Assembly: GCA_021733945.1 (NCBI GenBank)
Contig: JAIPJX010000012.1
Coordinates: 1 to 57,001 of the forward strand
Source: Verrucomicrobiota bacterium
Lineage (GTDB): Bacteria; Verrucomicrobiota; Verrucomicrobiia; Limisphaerales; SIBE01
DNA length: 57,001 bases
Direction of reading: 5' to 3'
Under the pieces are notes generated by a model. That model ran no database searches and had not been told where the DNA came from. It saw nothing but the letters and a program-made list of their open reading frames with translations. The position numbers and the translations under genes were made by a program. Below are positions 28,710 through 39,826 of the stretch, piece after piece. Position 1 is the first letter of the stretch, and the number at the start of each line of letters is the position of its first letter.

Positions 28710-28849
28710 GGCACTTGGAGACTTTTGCAGGAATTGGAACCAAAGGTCCGGGCTCCTAATCGCTGAAACTGACCGACAGGCATCAACAAGGCGATTGCAG
28801 GGCGGGTCAAACAGCGCCGGACAGCAGGAAAAATCATGTAAATCATCGT

Positions 28850-29044
28850 TTATCGACCCCTTTCACCACGCGCACCGGCGGACCGGCTCTTGCCCAATCG
28901 ATCAACCTCGGACGCGAGAAACTCCGAGAGCTTCCCCACCTTGTGCGCGGGCATCCACTTCCGGGTGATCCACTTGTAGATCGTGTCCGGATTGACTCCG
29001 AGATGCGCTGCGATTTCGTCCACAGATAACCAGCGTTCTGACAT
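28850..29044 (-). CDS. Excisionase-like HTH protein (possible frameshift near C-terminus)
   Basis: A 64-residue helix-turn-helix protein of the excisionase/MerR-like HTH_17 type: MSERWLSVDEIAAHLGVNPD and IYKWITRKWMPAHKVGKL. The expected next residues in relatives are a Trp-Glu/Lys-Phe and an EVDxWxRxG tail. Here the Trp is Ser, and the tail is recovered in another frame if one T of TTGG (about 28896, minus strand) is removed, giving EVDRWARAG and a stop at 28843. It may therefore be slightly frameshifted. It sits at the head of the defence-like cluster and could regulate it. The ATG at 29044 is chosen over 29071 because conserved sequence starts there. Confidence 0.75.
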   Translation of the reverse strand: MSERWLSVDEIAAHLGVNPDTIYKWITRKWMPAHKVGKLSEFLASEVDRLGKSRSAGARGERGR

Positions 29045-29114
29045 AAACTTTCCCGCAATTGGCGTCCCCAAAGGCTTAATCGCTGGGAAGCAACGGTTTC
29101 AGCGTGGGATGCTA

Positions 29115-29138
29115 ACTGGTCTGTCCACGAAGACCAGT
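29115..29138. promoter_or_regulatory. Inverted repeat upstream of the HTH gene
   Basis: ACTGGTCT (29115-29122) and AGACCAGT (29131-29138) form a perfect 8-bp inverted repeat around an 8-base centre, about 70 bases upstream of the HTH start. The size suits a dimeric regulator, possibly the HTH protein itself. Function is inferred from position only. Confidence 0.35.
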
Positions 29139-29214
29139 CCAAATCGAAGCGGATAAGACACTGCCGGCGGGTTACCCAGCCAATCCGAGCATGTCCATCA
29201 CCTGCCGCAGCAGG

Positions 29215-29370
29215 CCATTGGAGGGGGACGGGGGAAGGTGGCTGGGAAGGTAGCGCGAATCCGTCCCGGTGAGCGTTTCGGCGGCTTCGGATGGGCAGCG
29301 GCTCAGCGAGGACGCGTCGCCCTACCATTTCAGTTCTTAAACGAATGGCAGTGCGGTTCGCGCCACCGAC
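29215..29370. repeat. Family A repeat copy between defence cluster and mfd
   Basis: Contains GCGAATCCGTCCCGGTGAGC (29257-29276) and, opposed, GGCTCAGCGAGGACGCGTCG, then ACCATTTCAGTTCTTAAACG and GAATGGCAGTGCGG. The segment 29300-29354 matches 10407-10460 closely. No gene is seen between 29045 and 29415. Confidence 0.75.
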
Positions 29371-29415
29371 CGAGGATGTCGGGCAACCTATTTCGCACTT
29401 CCGGAATTCGCTCTT

Positions 29416-32400
29416 TTGTTTGCCTGGGCGAATGCTTCGGAAAATTCGATCCCCAGGACGTCCCCGATGCGCGTGTTCCTTGACGGTGGGTTGGCGTTTA
29501 TGCGAGGTTTCTCGGGCCGTATGCCGAGTTCGCCCTCCAAGGTTGCCGGGGATCTGTTCACCAGACTCACAAAGACCGCCGCGATGGAATCCGTCCGAAA
29601 CCATCTGGAGGGTGGAGGAGGACGGCTTTCCTGCCGCGGTGTCAGCCGCGCGTCCCAAGCCCTGGTCTGCGTCCTCCTGACCCGCCTGTTTCCCGATCGT
29701 CCGGTGCTTGTTGTGACTGAAGGGAGCAAGGCCCAGGAACAGTTCCATCAGGACATCGAGACCTGGCTTGAGCTGGAGGCGACAGAGGGTGTGGCCGCGG
29801 CGCGCCCCAAATCGACCAAGGGCAAAGCGAAATCCGTTTCGGGTACGGGGCTCCAGTTTTACCCGGCATGGGAGACCCTGCCCCACGAATCCCGTTTGCC
29901 GCATGCGGACGTGATCAGTGAACGGCTTGAAACATTGATTGCGCTCTCGGCATGGCGCGGCGGAAACAGCCGGAAATCGATGCTGATCGTCACCCAGGTG
30001 GCAGGAATGGTGCAACGAACCTTCAGACCCGAAATGATCGGGGAACGGACCCGGGTCCTGCGCGCCGGTGATTCGATTGATCCGCGGGAACTGATCGACT
30101 GGCTGGAGGCGCAGGGGTACGAACCCGAAGCCCAGGTCACGCGGAAGGGGGAAGTTGCACTCCGGGGGGGGATCGTCGATGTGCACCCTCCCACAAGCCC
30201 GTGGCCGGTGCGCCTGGAGTTCTTCGGAAATGAACTGGAGTCCCTCCGCTATTTTGATCCGCTCACCCAAATCTCCCGGGAACCCGTCGATACGGTGACC
30301 CTTCCCCCGGCGGGCGAGTTGGGCATCCTCAAACGAATGATTCAGGAGCTGCCAACGGAGTCGAAGGAGGAGCGGGACCAACCGCAGGCATGCATGGCCA
30401 CGCTGCTCGACCACCTGCCGTCCGAGTGTCTCGTCGTGTTGTGCGAACCCGAACTGCTCGCAGAGCATGCGGATGCTTACGAACAGCAGGTGCCGGAGGA
30501 GGATCCGTTTTTTCAAGGCTGGCCGGAAACGCTGGAAGGAGCGCTCCGTCGGAAGCTCTCTGTAATTGAGCTTTCGGAAGATCCGGTCGACGCGAAACTG
30601 ATCGGGCAGGACGAGCCAACCCAGGAAAGTCTGACCCTGGGATTCTCGAACCTTGAAATGTTTCATCAGGCGGGGGAGCGCCGAACCGAGGCTCTGGTGA
30701 TGGAGGCGCAAAGGCGCGAGTTCTTCAACCAGCTGCATCGATGGCTGCGGCAGGGTTACCAGATGCATTTGTTCTGCAACAACACGGGCGAGCGCGATCG
30801 GTTCTGTGAAATCTGGGCGGAGTTCGGATTCGGCACCCTGGATCCCGGAAAACAAACCGCAGGTGCCAAGACCCTCAAGCCGGCCCAGGCCACACCCATC
30901 CTCTCGTTGGGGGCCCTGTCTGCCGGATTTCTCTGTGAGGCGGCCAAGGTTGTGGTGGTCACCGATGCCGAGGTGTTCGGACGGTACAAGGTGCAGCGAC
31001 CCAGGCGCCTGAAATCCGCGCATGCCGTGGCGGCGCGATCGATGCTGGACATTGATTTCGCGGAGATGGAGGAGGGCGACTTTGTGGTGCACCTGCAGCA
31101 TGGGATCGGGCGGTATCGCGGGTTGAAAACGCTCCCGGCGGGTCCGAAACGACCCGGGGATGCCAATCCGTCGGGCACGGGCCAGGAGTGTATGGTCATT
31201 GAGTATGCGGCTTCGGACCCCGCGCAGGAAGGCCCCAAGCTGTATGTGCCCGTGACCGAATCCCATCTGGTGAGCAAGTATGTGGGTGCGGGCAAGGCGC
31301 GGCCAATGCTGAACACGCTGGGTGGTCAACGCTGGGCCAAGACCAAGGCGCAGGCCGAGGAAGCGGTGAAGGACGTTGCCGGGGAGTTGCTCGCCATCCA
31401 GGCCGCACGCGAATCCCGCCCCGGGCATGCCTTTGAGCCGGACACACCGTGGCAGCGGGAGTTTGAGAGCGCGTTTCTGTACGAGGAGACCGCCGATCAG
31501 TTGAGGTCGATCAACGAAGCCAAACGCGACATGGAATCCCCGCGTCCGATGGACCGGCTGGTGTGCGGCGATGTGGGGTACGGCAAGACGGAGGTGGCGA
31601 TTCGTGCCGCGTTCAAGGCGGTGATGGGCGGCCGGCAGGTTGCGTTGCTGGTGCCCACCACCATCCTGGCGCAGCAGCATTACAACACCTTTCGGGAGCG
31701 AATGGCGGACTACCCGGTGAGGGTGGAACAGCTCTCGCGATTCATCACCCGCAAAGCCCAGAACCAGGTGGTCCAGCAACTGGCCGAGGGTTCGGTGGAC
31801 ATCGTGATCGGCACGCACCGGTTGCTTCAGGCGGACATCGCGTTCAAGGAACTCGGTCTCGTGGTGATCGACGAAGAACAGCGGTTCGGTGTTCTGCACA
31901 AGGAACGACTCAAGAAACTGCGGACCATGGTTGATGTGCTGACCCTGAGTGCGACGCCCATCCCACGCACGCTTTACCTTGCGCTCACCGGTGCCCGCGA
32001 TATGAGCACGATTGAAACTCCGCCACAGGACCGGCTGCCCGTGGAGACGATCGTCGCGCAATACGACGAACGGCTTCTCCGGGACGCCATCCAGCGGGAG
32101 CTCAACCGTGACGGCCAGGTGTATTACCTGCACAACCGGGTGATGACGATCGAACGGGTGGCGGACCGCGTCCGGGCGCTGGTGCCGGGGGCGCGTGTGA
32201 TCGTGGGGCACGGACAGATGGGTGGGGACGCCCTGGAGGAGATCATGGCCAAGTTCATCAACGGCGAGGCCGATGTGCTCGTGTCCACCACCATCATTGA
32301 GAGCGGCATAGATATCCCGAACGCCAACACGATCATCATCGACCGGGCGGACCGATTCGGGTTAAGTGATTTGTACCAGCTGCGGGGCCGGGTGGGTCGG

Positions 32401-33213
32401 TACAAACACCAGGCGTATGCGTACCTGCTGCTGCCCCGGCACGCTTCCCTGCTGACCGATGTGCGCAAACGCATCACTGCGATTCGTCAGTACTCCAGCC
32501 TGGGCAGCGGGTTCAAGATCGCAATGCGCGATTTGGAAATCCGTGGTGCGGGCAACATGCTAGGTTCGCAGCAAAGTGGTCACATCACGGCCGTGGGTTT
32601 CGATCTTTATTGCCAGTTGCTCAAGCAGAGCATCAGCGCCGCCAAGGGCGAGAAGGTCAAGCCACGGATTGACACCGTGCTTCGGCTGGACTTCATCGCG
32701 CTGAATCCGGCCGAAGAGATCGCGCCCCCGTCCGCGTCTCCGCCCAGGGGCAAAGGCAGACGCCCCCGCGACACGATTTCCGTTCCCCGGGAAACGGCGA
32801 CGTACCTGTCAGAACCGGAGGACCCGGATGCAGACGAACGGGAGTCCGGATCGGCTGCCCCGAGAGCGGCGGCGTATGTTCCGTTTGAATACATCAGCGA
32901 ACCGCAGCACCGGATCGAGGTCTACCGCAAGCTGGCCCAGGCCCAGGAAAAGGCGGCACTGGAACAAATCCGGAGCGAGCTCGTCGATCGGTTCGGCAGA
33001 ATGCCCGAGGCGATTGAACGCCTGCTTCAGATCACCGAACTGAAGATCCTGGGATCCGAGCGCGGGGTTGTGGCGATTGAAACCAAGGGCGACAAGCTGA
33101 TGCTGACGCGCAACAACGATTTCATCACCCTGGGTGGCAAATTTCCGCGTTTGACCAAACGCGACGCCAGGGGCCGGATTCAGGAGATCAAGAAGCTGTT
33201 GCTGGCGCTGTAA
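29416..33213 (+). CDS. mfd: Transcription-repair coupling factor
   Basis: A protein of up to 1,265 residues that removes stalled RNA polymerase and recruits UvrA. Visible in order: a UvrB-like N-terminal module ([30 protein letters not shown]), the RNA polymerase interaction domain ([20 protein letters not shown]), the RecG-like motor ([79 protein letters not shown]) and the C-terminal D7 region ([19 protein letters not shown]). The motor is followed by a 60-residue Pro/Arg-rich linker. In-frame ATGs at 29467, 29500 and 29521 are possible true starts. No repair genes are adjacent. Confidence 0.95.
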   Translation: MFAWANASENSIPRTSPMRVFLDGGLAFMRGFSGRMPSSPSKVAGDLFTRLTKTAAMESVRNHLEGGGGRLSCRGVSRASQALVCVLLTRLFPDRPVLVVTEGSKAQEQFHQDIETWLELEATEGVAAARPKSTKGKAKSVSGTGLQFYPAWETLPHESRLPHADVISERLETLIALSAWRGGNSRKSMLIVTQVAGMVQRTFRPEMIGERTRVLRAGDSIDPRELIDWLEAQGYEPEAQVTRKGEVALRGGIVDVHPPTSPWPVRLEFFGNELESLRYFDPLTQISREPVDTVTLPPAGELGILKRMIQELPTESKEERDQPQACMATLLDHLPSECLVVLCEPELLAEHADAYEQQVPEEDPFFQGWPETLEGALRRKLSVIELSEDPVDAKLIGQDEPTQESLTLGFSNLEMFHQAGERRTEALVMEAQRREFFNQLHRWLRQGYQMHLFCNNTGERDRFCEIWAEFGFGTLDPGKQTAGAKTLKPAQATPILSLGALSAGFLCEAAKVVVVTDAEVFGRYKVQRPRRLKSAHAVAARSMLDIDFAEMEEGDFVVHLQHGIGRYRGLKTLPAGPKRPGDANPSGTGQECMVIEYAASDPAQEGPKLYVPVTESHLVSKYVGAGKARPMLNTLGGQRWAKTKAQAEEAVKDVAGELLAIQAARESRPGHAFEPDTPWQREFESAFLYEETADQLRSINEAKRDMESPRPMDRLVCGDVGYGKTEVAIRAAFKAVMGGRQVALLVPTTILAQQHYNTFRERMADYPVRVEQLSRFITRKAQNQVVQQLAEGSVDIVIGTHRLLQADIAFKELGLVVIDEEQRFGVLHKERLKKLRTMVDVLTLSATPIPRTLYLALTGARDMSTIETPPQDRLPVETIVAQYDERLLRDAIQRELNRDGQVYYLHNRVMTIERVADRVRALVPGARVIVGHGQMGGDALEEIMAKFINGEADVLVSTTIIESGIDIPNANTIIIDRADRFGLSDLYQLRGRVGRYKHQAYAYLLLPRHASLLTDVRKRITAIRQYSSLGSGFKIAMRDLEIRGAGNMLGSQQSGHITAVGFDLYCQLLKQSISAAKGEKVKPRIDTVLRLDFIALNPAEEIAPPSASPPRGKGRRPRDTISVPRETATYLSEPEDPDADERESGSAAPRAAAYVPFEYISEPQHRIEVYRKLAQAQEKAALEQIRSELVDRFGRMPEAIERLLQITELKILGSERGVVAIETKGDKLMLTRNNDFITLGGKFPRLTKRDARGRIQEIKKLLLAL

Positions 33214-33260
33214 ACGCGCGGCCTCCAGGACCATGGGCCATGCCCCGAGTCGTGCCCGGA

Positions 33261-33608
33261 TCAACCCCGCTTGCGGGTGAGCATGAACTCGTTGCCCTCG
33301 GGGTCGATGCACATGGCCAGGTGGGGAGGTTCACCGCCTTCGGTCTGGGGTTCCCGTGTGAGTTGTCCCCCGCCCGAAACCACTTCCCGGGCACCCTCGA
33401 TGACGTCCGCGACCTGAAAACTCAACCCTGTCCACGTGCGTTTGCCTTCGCCCCCGCCGTGAATCCCAATGATGGCACCGCAGAGTTCCACCTCGCTGAT
33501 CACCTCGGATTGGCGGGCGACGGTGGCTCCGAGTACATCGCAATAAAAGCGCAACGCCCGACTCATGTCTGCGGCCCAGATGACGTATTTAACCCGTTCG
33601 ACTTGCAT
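33261..33608 (-). CDS. VOC-family (glyoxalase/dioxygenase-like) protein
   Basis: A 115-residue vicinal-oxygen-chelate protein. MQVERVKYVIWAADMSRALR and FYCDVLGATV form the first beta-alpha-beta-beta half; PPHLAMCIDPEGNEFMLTRK ends the second half with the expected PxGN and a terminal beta strand. Metal ligands are not clear, so it could be an enzyme or a binding protein. The ATG at 33608 is chosen because it directly precedes the conserved V-KYV strand; an upstream ATG at 33671 would add a Pro-rich stretch. Confidence 0.85.
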   Translation of the reverse strand: MQVERVKYVIWAADMSRALRFYCDVLGATVARQSEVISEVELCGAIIGIHGGGEGKRTWTGLSFQVADVIEGAREVVSGGGQLTREPQTEGGEPPHLAMCIDPEGNEFMLTRKRG

Positions 33609-33697
33609 GCGATCGACCCTAGAGGGGAATCGGAGTGTCGGCAAGGGTTGAGGCGGTGCCGGAAGATTCATTCTCAGAGCAAAGGCGTTTCGCAGTT

Positions 33698-33735
33698 AAA
33701 GAAGTGAGCCTTCGTACGTCGGCTCCTACATGTCA
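33698..33735 (+). repeat. Half copy of the family D (MITE-like) repeat
   Basis: AAAGAAGTGAGCCTTCGTAC followed by GTCGGCTCCTACA resembles the right arm of the element at 48597-48630 (GAAGAAGTGAGCCTCGTAAC, then GGTGCCTACC). Confidence 0.5.
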
Positions 33736-33803
33736 CACAGAACCCCAGGCCCGTGAGAAACTCGAATTGAATCGGGAGTCCAGCCCGCACGGAAAGAGGG
33801 TGG

Positions 33804-35114
33804 TCAATTCTTTCCTGAAATTGGGGCCGATAAGGCGAACACATCGCGATCATCGAAGCGTCCCTGCAGATCAACCTCCAGAAACTGCAGGCGGTGTGTC
33901 TCGAACGATTTCTCGGGAGTTTCTTTCGTGATCGTCCAAAAGCGCGGAAAGTCCTCTTCATTAAATTCTTTCCGTTCGGAAACATAGGAGATCTTCGGCA
34001 CGGTCACTTCCACCGTCGCCTTGTACAGCCTGTGATAGTTGGTGCTGTCCACGATGTAGGTTGCTTTTGCCTGGTATGTTCGCTCCTCTGTGAAGAGTTC
34101 CAGGGGTGTTCGCGCTATTCCCTGTGAAAGGAGCCAGCTGGATCGGCCGCCCAGCGCCGTTTGGATCTTCTCCGCGAATCGGCCCCTTTCCGCGGGGCTG
34201 GGCGCGACGCCGACAAAATCGAACTGGTGAACGGCATGGTTTTGATATCGCTTCCCGGAAACCATCACGCGCAGACGCTGGTCGATCCCGCGAACCAGTC
34301 GGTCGATTTTTACAGGGTCGATTGCGATTTCGTCAAACCGGTCCCTCGTCAGGCCTTTCACCGTCGAAATGTCCGCCATGGCGAGGATCAAATCCGCCGC
34401 CAACTCGGGCTCCATTCCACGGGCGTTCCAGAACTCATGGAGCGCAACACGATGCTTGGGATTCTTGCTGACTGTGGCGGATTCCGCCAAGTGGTTGACG
34501 GTGTAGGTGACATATTCGCTGAATCCGGGATCATCCAGGTTGGCGAACGTGTATTTCGAAACCGGCTCCCCGTCCGGAATGCCTGCCAGGAGATTCGAAG
34601 CGGATGCCGAGTACTGGGTTTCAGTAATCTTGTAGAGAGGACCGGAACGCCAGATCTCGCTATCGTAGACCCTGTGTCCGTCGCGAAAATCCCGCAGCGA
34701 CTTCAGGTTCACGCGTCTGAGTTCCTCGATCTCGGATGCCGTTCGACTGGGGCGTCTTTGAATCAAATCGCCCATGATCTCGCGGAGCAGGCTCTCGATC
34801 TCCGCCTCGGGAGCTGGAGGCTCGTTGAGCTCGTCGATTACGCGCAGCCTTACTTTCCGAGGCGGAGGCTTGACTGCGGCCCTGAAAAGGTCGGCAAGTT
34901 CTTCACGGGTCGGAAGGCGCGGAGCGCTTTCCGCCGTCCGGCATCCGAAGTTGGGAGGCAGGCTTGTGGGGATTCCTGTCGAAGCGAACGCAAGGAATGC
35001 GATCACGATGAGTCTGGCTTTCCGATTGGTTCGATGCACGGTGGCGCGCCCCAGATGATCTCGATCCGTCAGTCCCGAACCTTGGCGGAAACGATTGAAA
35101 CGTCGCTCTTTCAT
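33804..35114 (-). CDS. Exported protein of unknown function
   Basis: A 436-residue protein I do not recognise. Residues about 30-55 are hydrophobic (RLIVIAFLAFASTGIPTSLP), consistent with a signal segment after a long basic N-terminus, so the true start may be downstream of 35114. The remainder is soluble: a helical, acidic section (ELADLFRAAVKPPPRKVRLR, EIESLLREIMGDLIQR), then a beta-rich section with ITETQYSASASN and TYIVDSTNYHRLYKATVEVT. No catalytic motif is evident. It follows a Cys-rich secreted protein by 103 bases on the same strand, suggesting co-expression. A cell-surface or regulatory role is possible but unproven. Confidence 0.7.
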   Translation of the reverse strand: MKERRFNRFRQGSGLTDRDHLGRATVHRTNRKARLIVIAFLAFASTGIPTSLPPNFGCRTAESAPRLPTREELADLFRAAVKPPPRKVRLRVIDELNEPPAPEAEIESLLREIMGDLIQRRPSRTASEIEELRRVNLKSLRDFRDGHRVYDSEIWRSGPLYKITETQYSASASNLLAGIPDGEPVSKYTFANLDDPGFSEYVTYTVNHLAESATVSKNPKHRVALHEFWNARGMEPELAADLILAMADISTVKGLTRDRFDEIAIDPVKIDRLVRGIDQRLRVMVSGKRYQNHAVHQFDFVGVAPSPAERGRFAEKIQTALGGRSSWLLSQGIARTPLELFTEERTYQAKATYIVDSTNYHRLYKATVEVTVPKISYVSERKEFNEEDFPRFWTITKETPEKSFETHRLQFLEVDLQGRFDDRDVFALSAPISGKN

Positions 35115-35217
35115 TTGTTCCTCCTTGCCTTAGTTTGCAGTCAACCGGAATTCTGGATTCGAAGGAGTCGTCCCCACGTCTCCAAGAAAAATGATTGCTT
35201 GAACGTTCGACAGCAAA

Positions 35218-35727
35218 TCAGTCAGGACAACCGCCTTGGTAGCTGTAGGCCTTGGTGTCAACCACGTCAGCGATGGGCGATCCGACATCGCAGTCAACAG
35301 TCGTGCATCCGAAACAGATCACCATTCCAAGGGTACCTCCGAGAAGGGAACCTATCGGCCCTCCGGGAGACCCAAGCGCTGCGCCTCCTCCGATGCATGT
35401 GAGCATGTTAGCCCAATTAACGGAACGCGAACATTGATAGTAGGACCCGACGGGAAGCGCTTTCGAAAAGCAGTTGTTAACGTCCTGTCCGGGTCCTTCG
35501 CAGGTGTAATACTCATCCCATCGTTTTCCTCTTGGGCATGCTCCGTCTCCGGAGGGTTCCGTTGCACAATCACAGTCCGAATCCCAAGACGGATGACTGA
35601 GAAGAGCGCTGCAATCTCCAAACGAAGCGAAGGATTTTGCCATCCTGACCGGACTGAACAAGACGACTATCGGAATTAGCATAGCCGAAAGAATGCGAAG
35701 GATTCCACGGACGGTTGTTTTCTTCAT
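35218..35727 (-). CDS. Small Cys-rich exported protein with Gly-zipper segment
   Basis: A 169-residue protein with a clear signal peptide (MKKTTVRGILRILSAMLIPI through residue 34). The mature part has 12 Cys residues, many in pairs (DCDC, CFGC), indicating disulphides outside the cytoplasm. A glycine-rich hydrophobic segment (about 113-140: CIGGGAALG, GGPIGSLLGG) resembles the glycine zippers of bacteriocin-like and membrane-inserting peptides. No family is recognised. It is the first gene of a possible two-gene unit with the 436-residue exported protein. It could be a toxin, a surface protein or a structural peptide. Confidence 0.7.
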   Translation of the reverse strand: MKKTTVRGILRILSAMLIPIVVLFSPVRMAKSFASFGDCSALLSHPSWDSDCDCATEPSGDGACPRGKRWDEYYTCEGPGQDVNNCFSKALPVGSYYQCSRSVNWANMLTCIGGGAALGSPGGPIGSLLGGTLGMVICFGCTTVDCDVGSPIADVVDTKAYSYQGGCPD

Positions 35728-36051
35728 TTCTCTCCTTTTTAGCCGACACTGTTTCGGTAATTCCTGAAGGCGGAATTGTCAAGTGGTCGCTTCGCTTGTT
35801 CTCAAACCGGTCATTTCATTTGTCTGCCACAGCGGTGGGTAAGCGCTCAGCAAAAATGTTCCCGAGCACGGTTGGAACGGAAAAATGGGCGATTGTTTCG
35901 AAAGCGACGGACACCCGGAGGCCGCCGAGGTGTCTTACTCATTACGAACTTCTGTCTGTTCTTCGACGGCGTGGACCATTCGGCAGGCAATTGGCCGCCG
36001 AAGCCGCGCCCCCCCCCCCCGGGGCGACACGTCGGGACGGTGTTCAGCCGG
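35728..36051. other. Intergenic region with a C homopolymer
   Basis: No gene is supported. A run of 12 C followed by GGGG lies at 36009-36024, a site prone to sequencing error. On the minus strand it follows the stop of the hybrid kinase. Confidence 0.4.
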
Positions 36052-38585
<2,534 letters not shown>

Positions 38586-38607
38586 GCGGAAAGTCCCTCG
38601 TCTTGGT

Positions 38608-39549
38608 TCAGAACCGGTATTGCACACCAACGCCAACACCCCACTCATCGTCGTCCGCGAGCAGTTCATTGTACTTGAGTTCGGTCAGGGCGTGCAGCCC
38701 TCCGACGAGCCGGTAGCGGAACTGCACTTCGGAGAGGAGGTTGATTTGATCGTGTCCGGGTCCCCCGTCGAAATTGGCGTCGAACCAGCCTCCGGTTGAG
38801 AACCGCCCGCCGAGCCAGTCGGGGAATCGTTTGTCCCAGGCCACGCTCAGCTGATAACCGTGTCCGTTGCTTTCCACCGGGAACGCTTTGAAGGTGAGAA
38901 ACAGGTCGTGTTCGTTGAGAATGAGCCACGTTGGGTCATAAGACACGCCGGCGCGTCCGACGGTGTTCGCCACTCCCTGCTGGTCGTTTACCTCCAGAAT
39001 GACACCAACATCCTTCCACACCTTTCGTTTGAGATCGATCTCGTAGAAGAAGTCGGATTCCTCGAATCTCGACCGGCCGCCACCGTCGAACGCCGAATAA
39101 AAGTCGACGAAACCCCAGAGGTTGAAACCGTAGGGAAGCGGCGCCGTGCCGTCGATGTTCAGGTTGTTCACGTTCCTCGAATCAAACTGGTACTCCATCC
39201 GGATCCTCGGTTTGCCGAAGGTTTTTGTATCGGACGATTTCTGATCGAGACGATCCCCCAGACTGTGTGGTGGTTCCGATGCGGGTGTCGCCGGAATTGC
39301 TGGATCGCCCGACGGTTCGGGTGCGGTCGGGGGGGCGGACTCTCCCCTCAGGGCCCGGTTCTCGGCCTCCAATTCACGAATCCTGGTCCGGGCTGCTTCG
39401 AGTTCCTTTTGGAGATCCCCCGGTTCCTCGGATTGCAGTGAAGTGTTTAGTACCCGAAGGAGGATGACCATAAGAATGGCCAGCCAGAAATGGAATCGAG
39501 CGGATCGCTGGGAGCGGTGGGGGCGGGGTTCGTGGGTGCTGGAGTTCAA
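38608..39549 (-). CDS. Outer-membrane beta-barrel protein with coiled-coil N-terminus
   Basis: A 313-residue protein. Residues about 20-40 form a signal segment. A short coiled coil follows (DLQKELEAARTRIRELEAEN) and a Pro/Ala-rich linker. The rest alternates aromatic and polar residues as amphipathic strands and ends VQYRF, the C-terminal Phe typical of outer-membrane barrels. The N-terminal coiled coil may anchor to peptidoglycan or trimerise, as in some porins; this is inference. The substrate is unknown. The adjoining hybrid kinase (22 bases downstream) may regulate or depend on it. Confidence 0.75.
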   Translation of the reverse strand: MNSSTHEPRPHRSQRSARFHFWLAILMVILLRVLNTSLQSEEPGDLQKELEAARTRIRELEAENRALRGESAPPTAPEPSGDPAIPATPASEPPHSLGDRLDQKSSDTKTFGKPRIRMEYQFDSRNVNNLNIDGTAPLPYGFNLWGFVDFYSAFDGGGRSRFEESDFFYEIDLKRKVWKDVGVILEVNDQQGVANTVGRAGVSYDPTWLILNEHDLFLTFKAFPVESNGHGYQLSVAWDKRFPDWLGGRFSTGGWFDANFDGGPGHDQINLLSEVQFRYRLVGGLHALTELKYNELLADDDEWGVGVGVQYRF

Positions 39550-39826
39550 GAGCGTGCGGCTTTCTTTGGTGGATTCGCCTGGATTGAGCGGCTTGCTTCG
39601 GAAAAATCAAAGAGTCTTCAAACGCCGGAACAAAGCACTCTTGTAGTTAACATTCCATTCGAACCACTGGCAAGCCTTTAGGGCTTCGGGAAGGCTCCGC
39701 ACGATCGGTTCAACCAGGAATGTTCACCGCCGTGGAGGTGCGCCGGCCTCCTGGCCTGTGGACAAATCCGGCAGCGGATCCAACAACCGCGCTTGACCTC
39801 CGGAACGCGACGTGGAGAATCACTCC

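Noticed and set aside
27624-28766. A 380-codon plus-strand frame
   Set aside because: Antisense to the DUF499 ATPase, including its P-loop region.
28843-32211. A 1,122-codon minus-strand open frame
   Set aside because: It lies antisense to mfd, which has all expected motifs; the frame is open because of GC-rich codon bias. Only its last 20 or so codons matter, as the possible corrected tail of the HTH gene.
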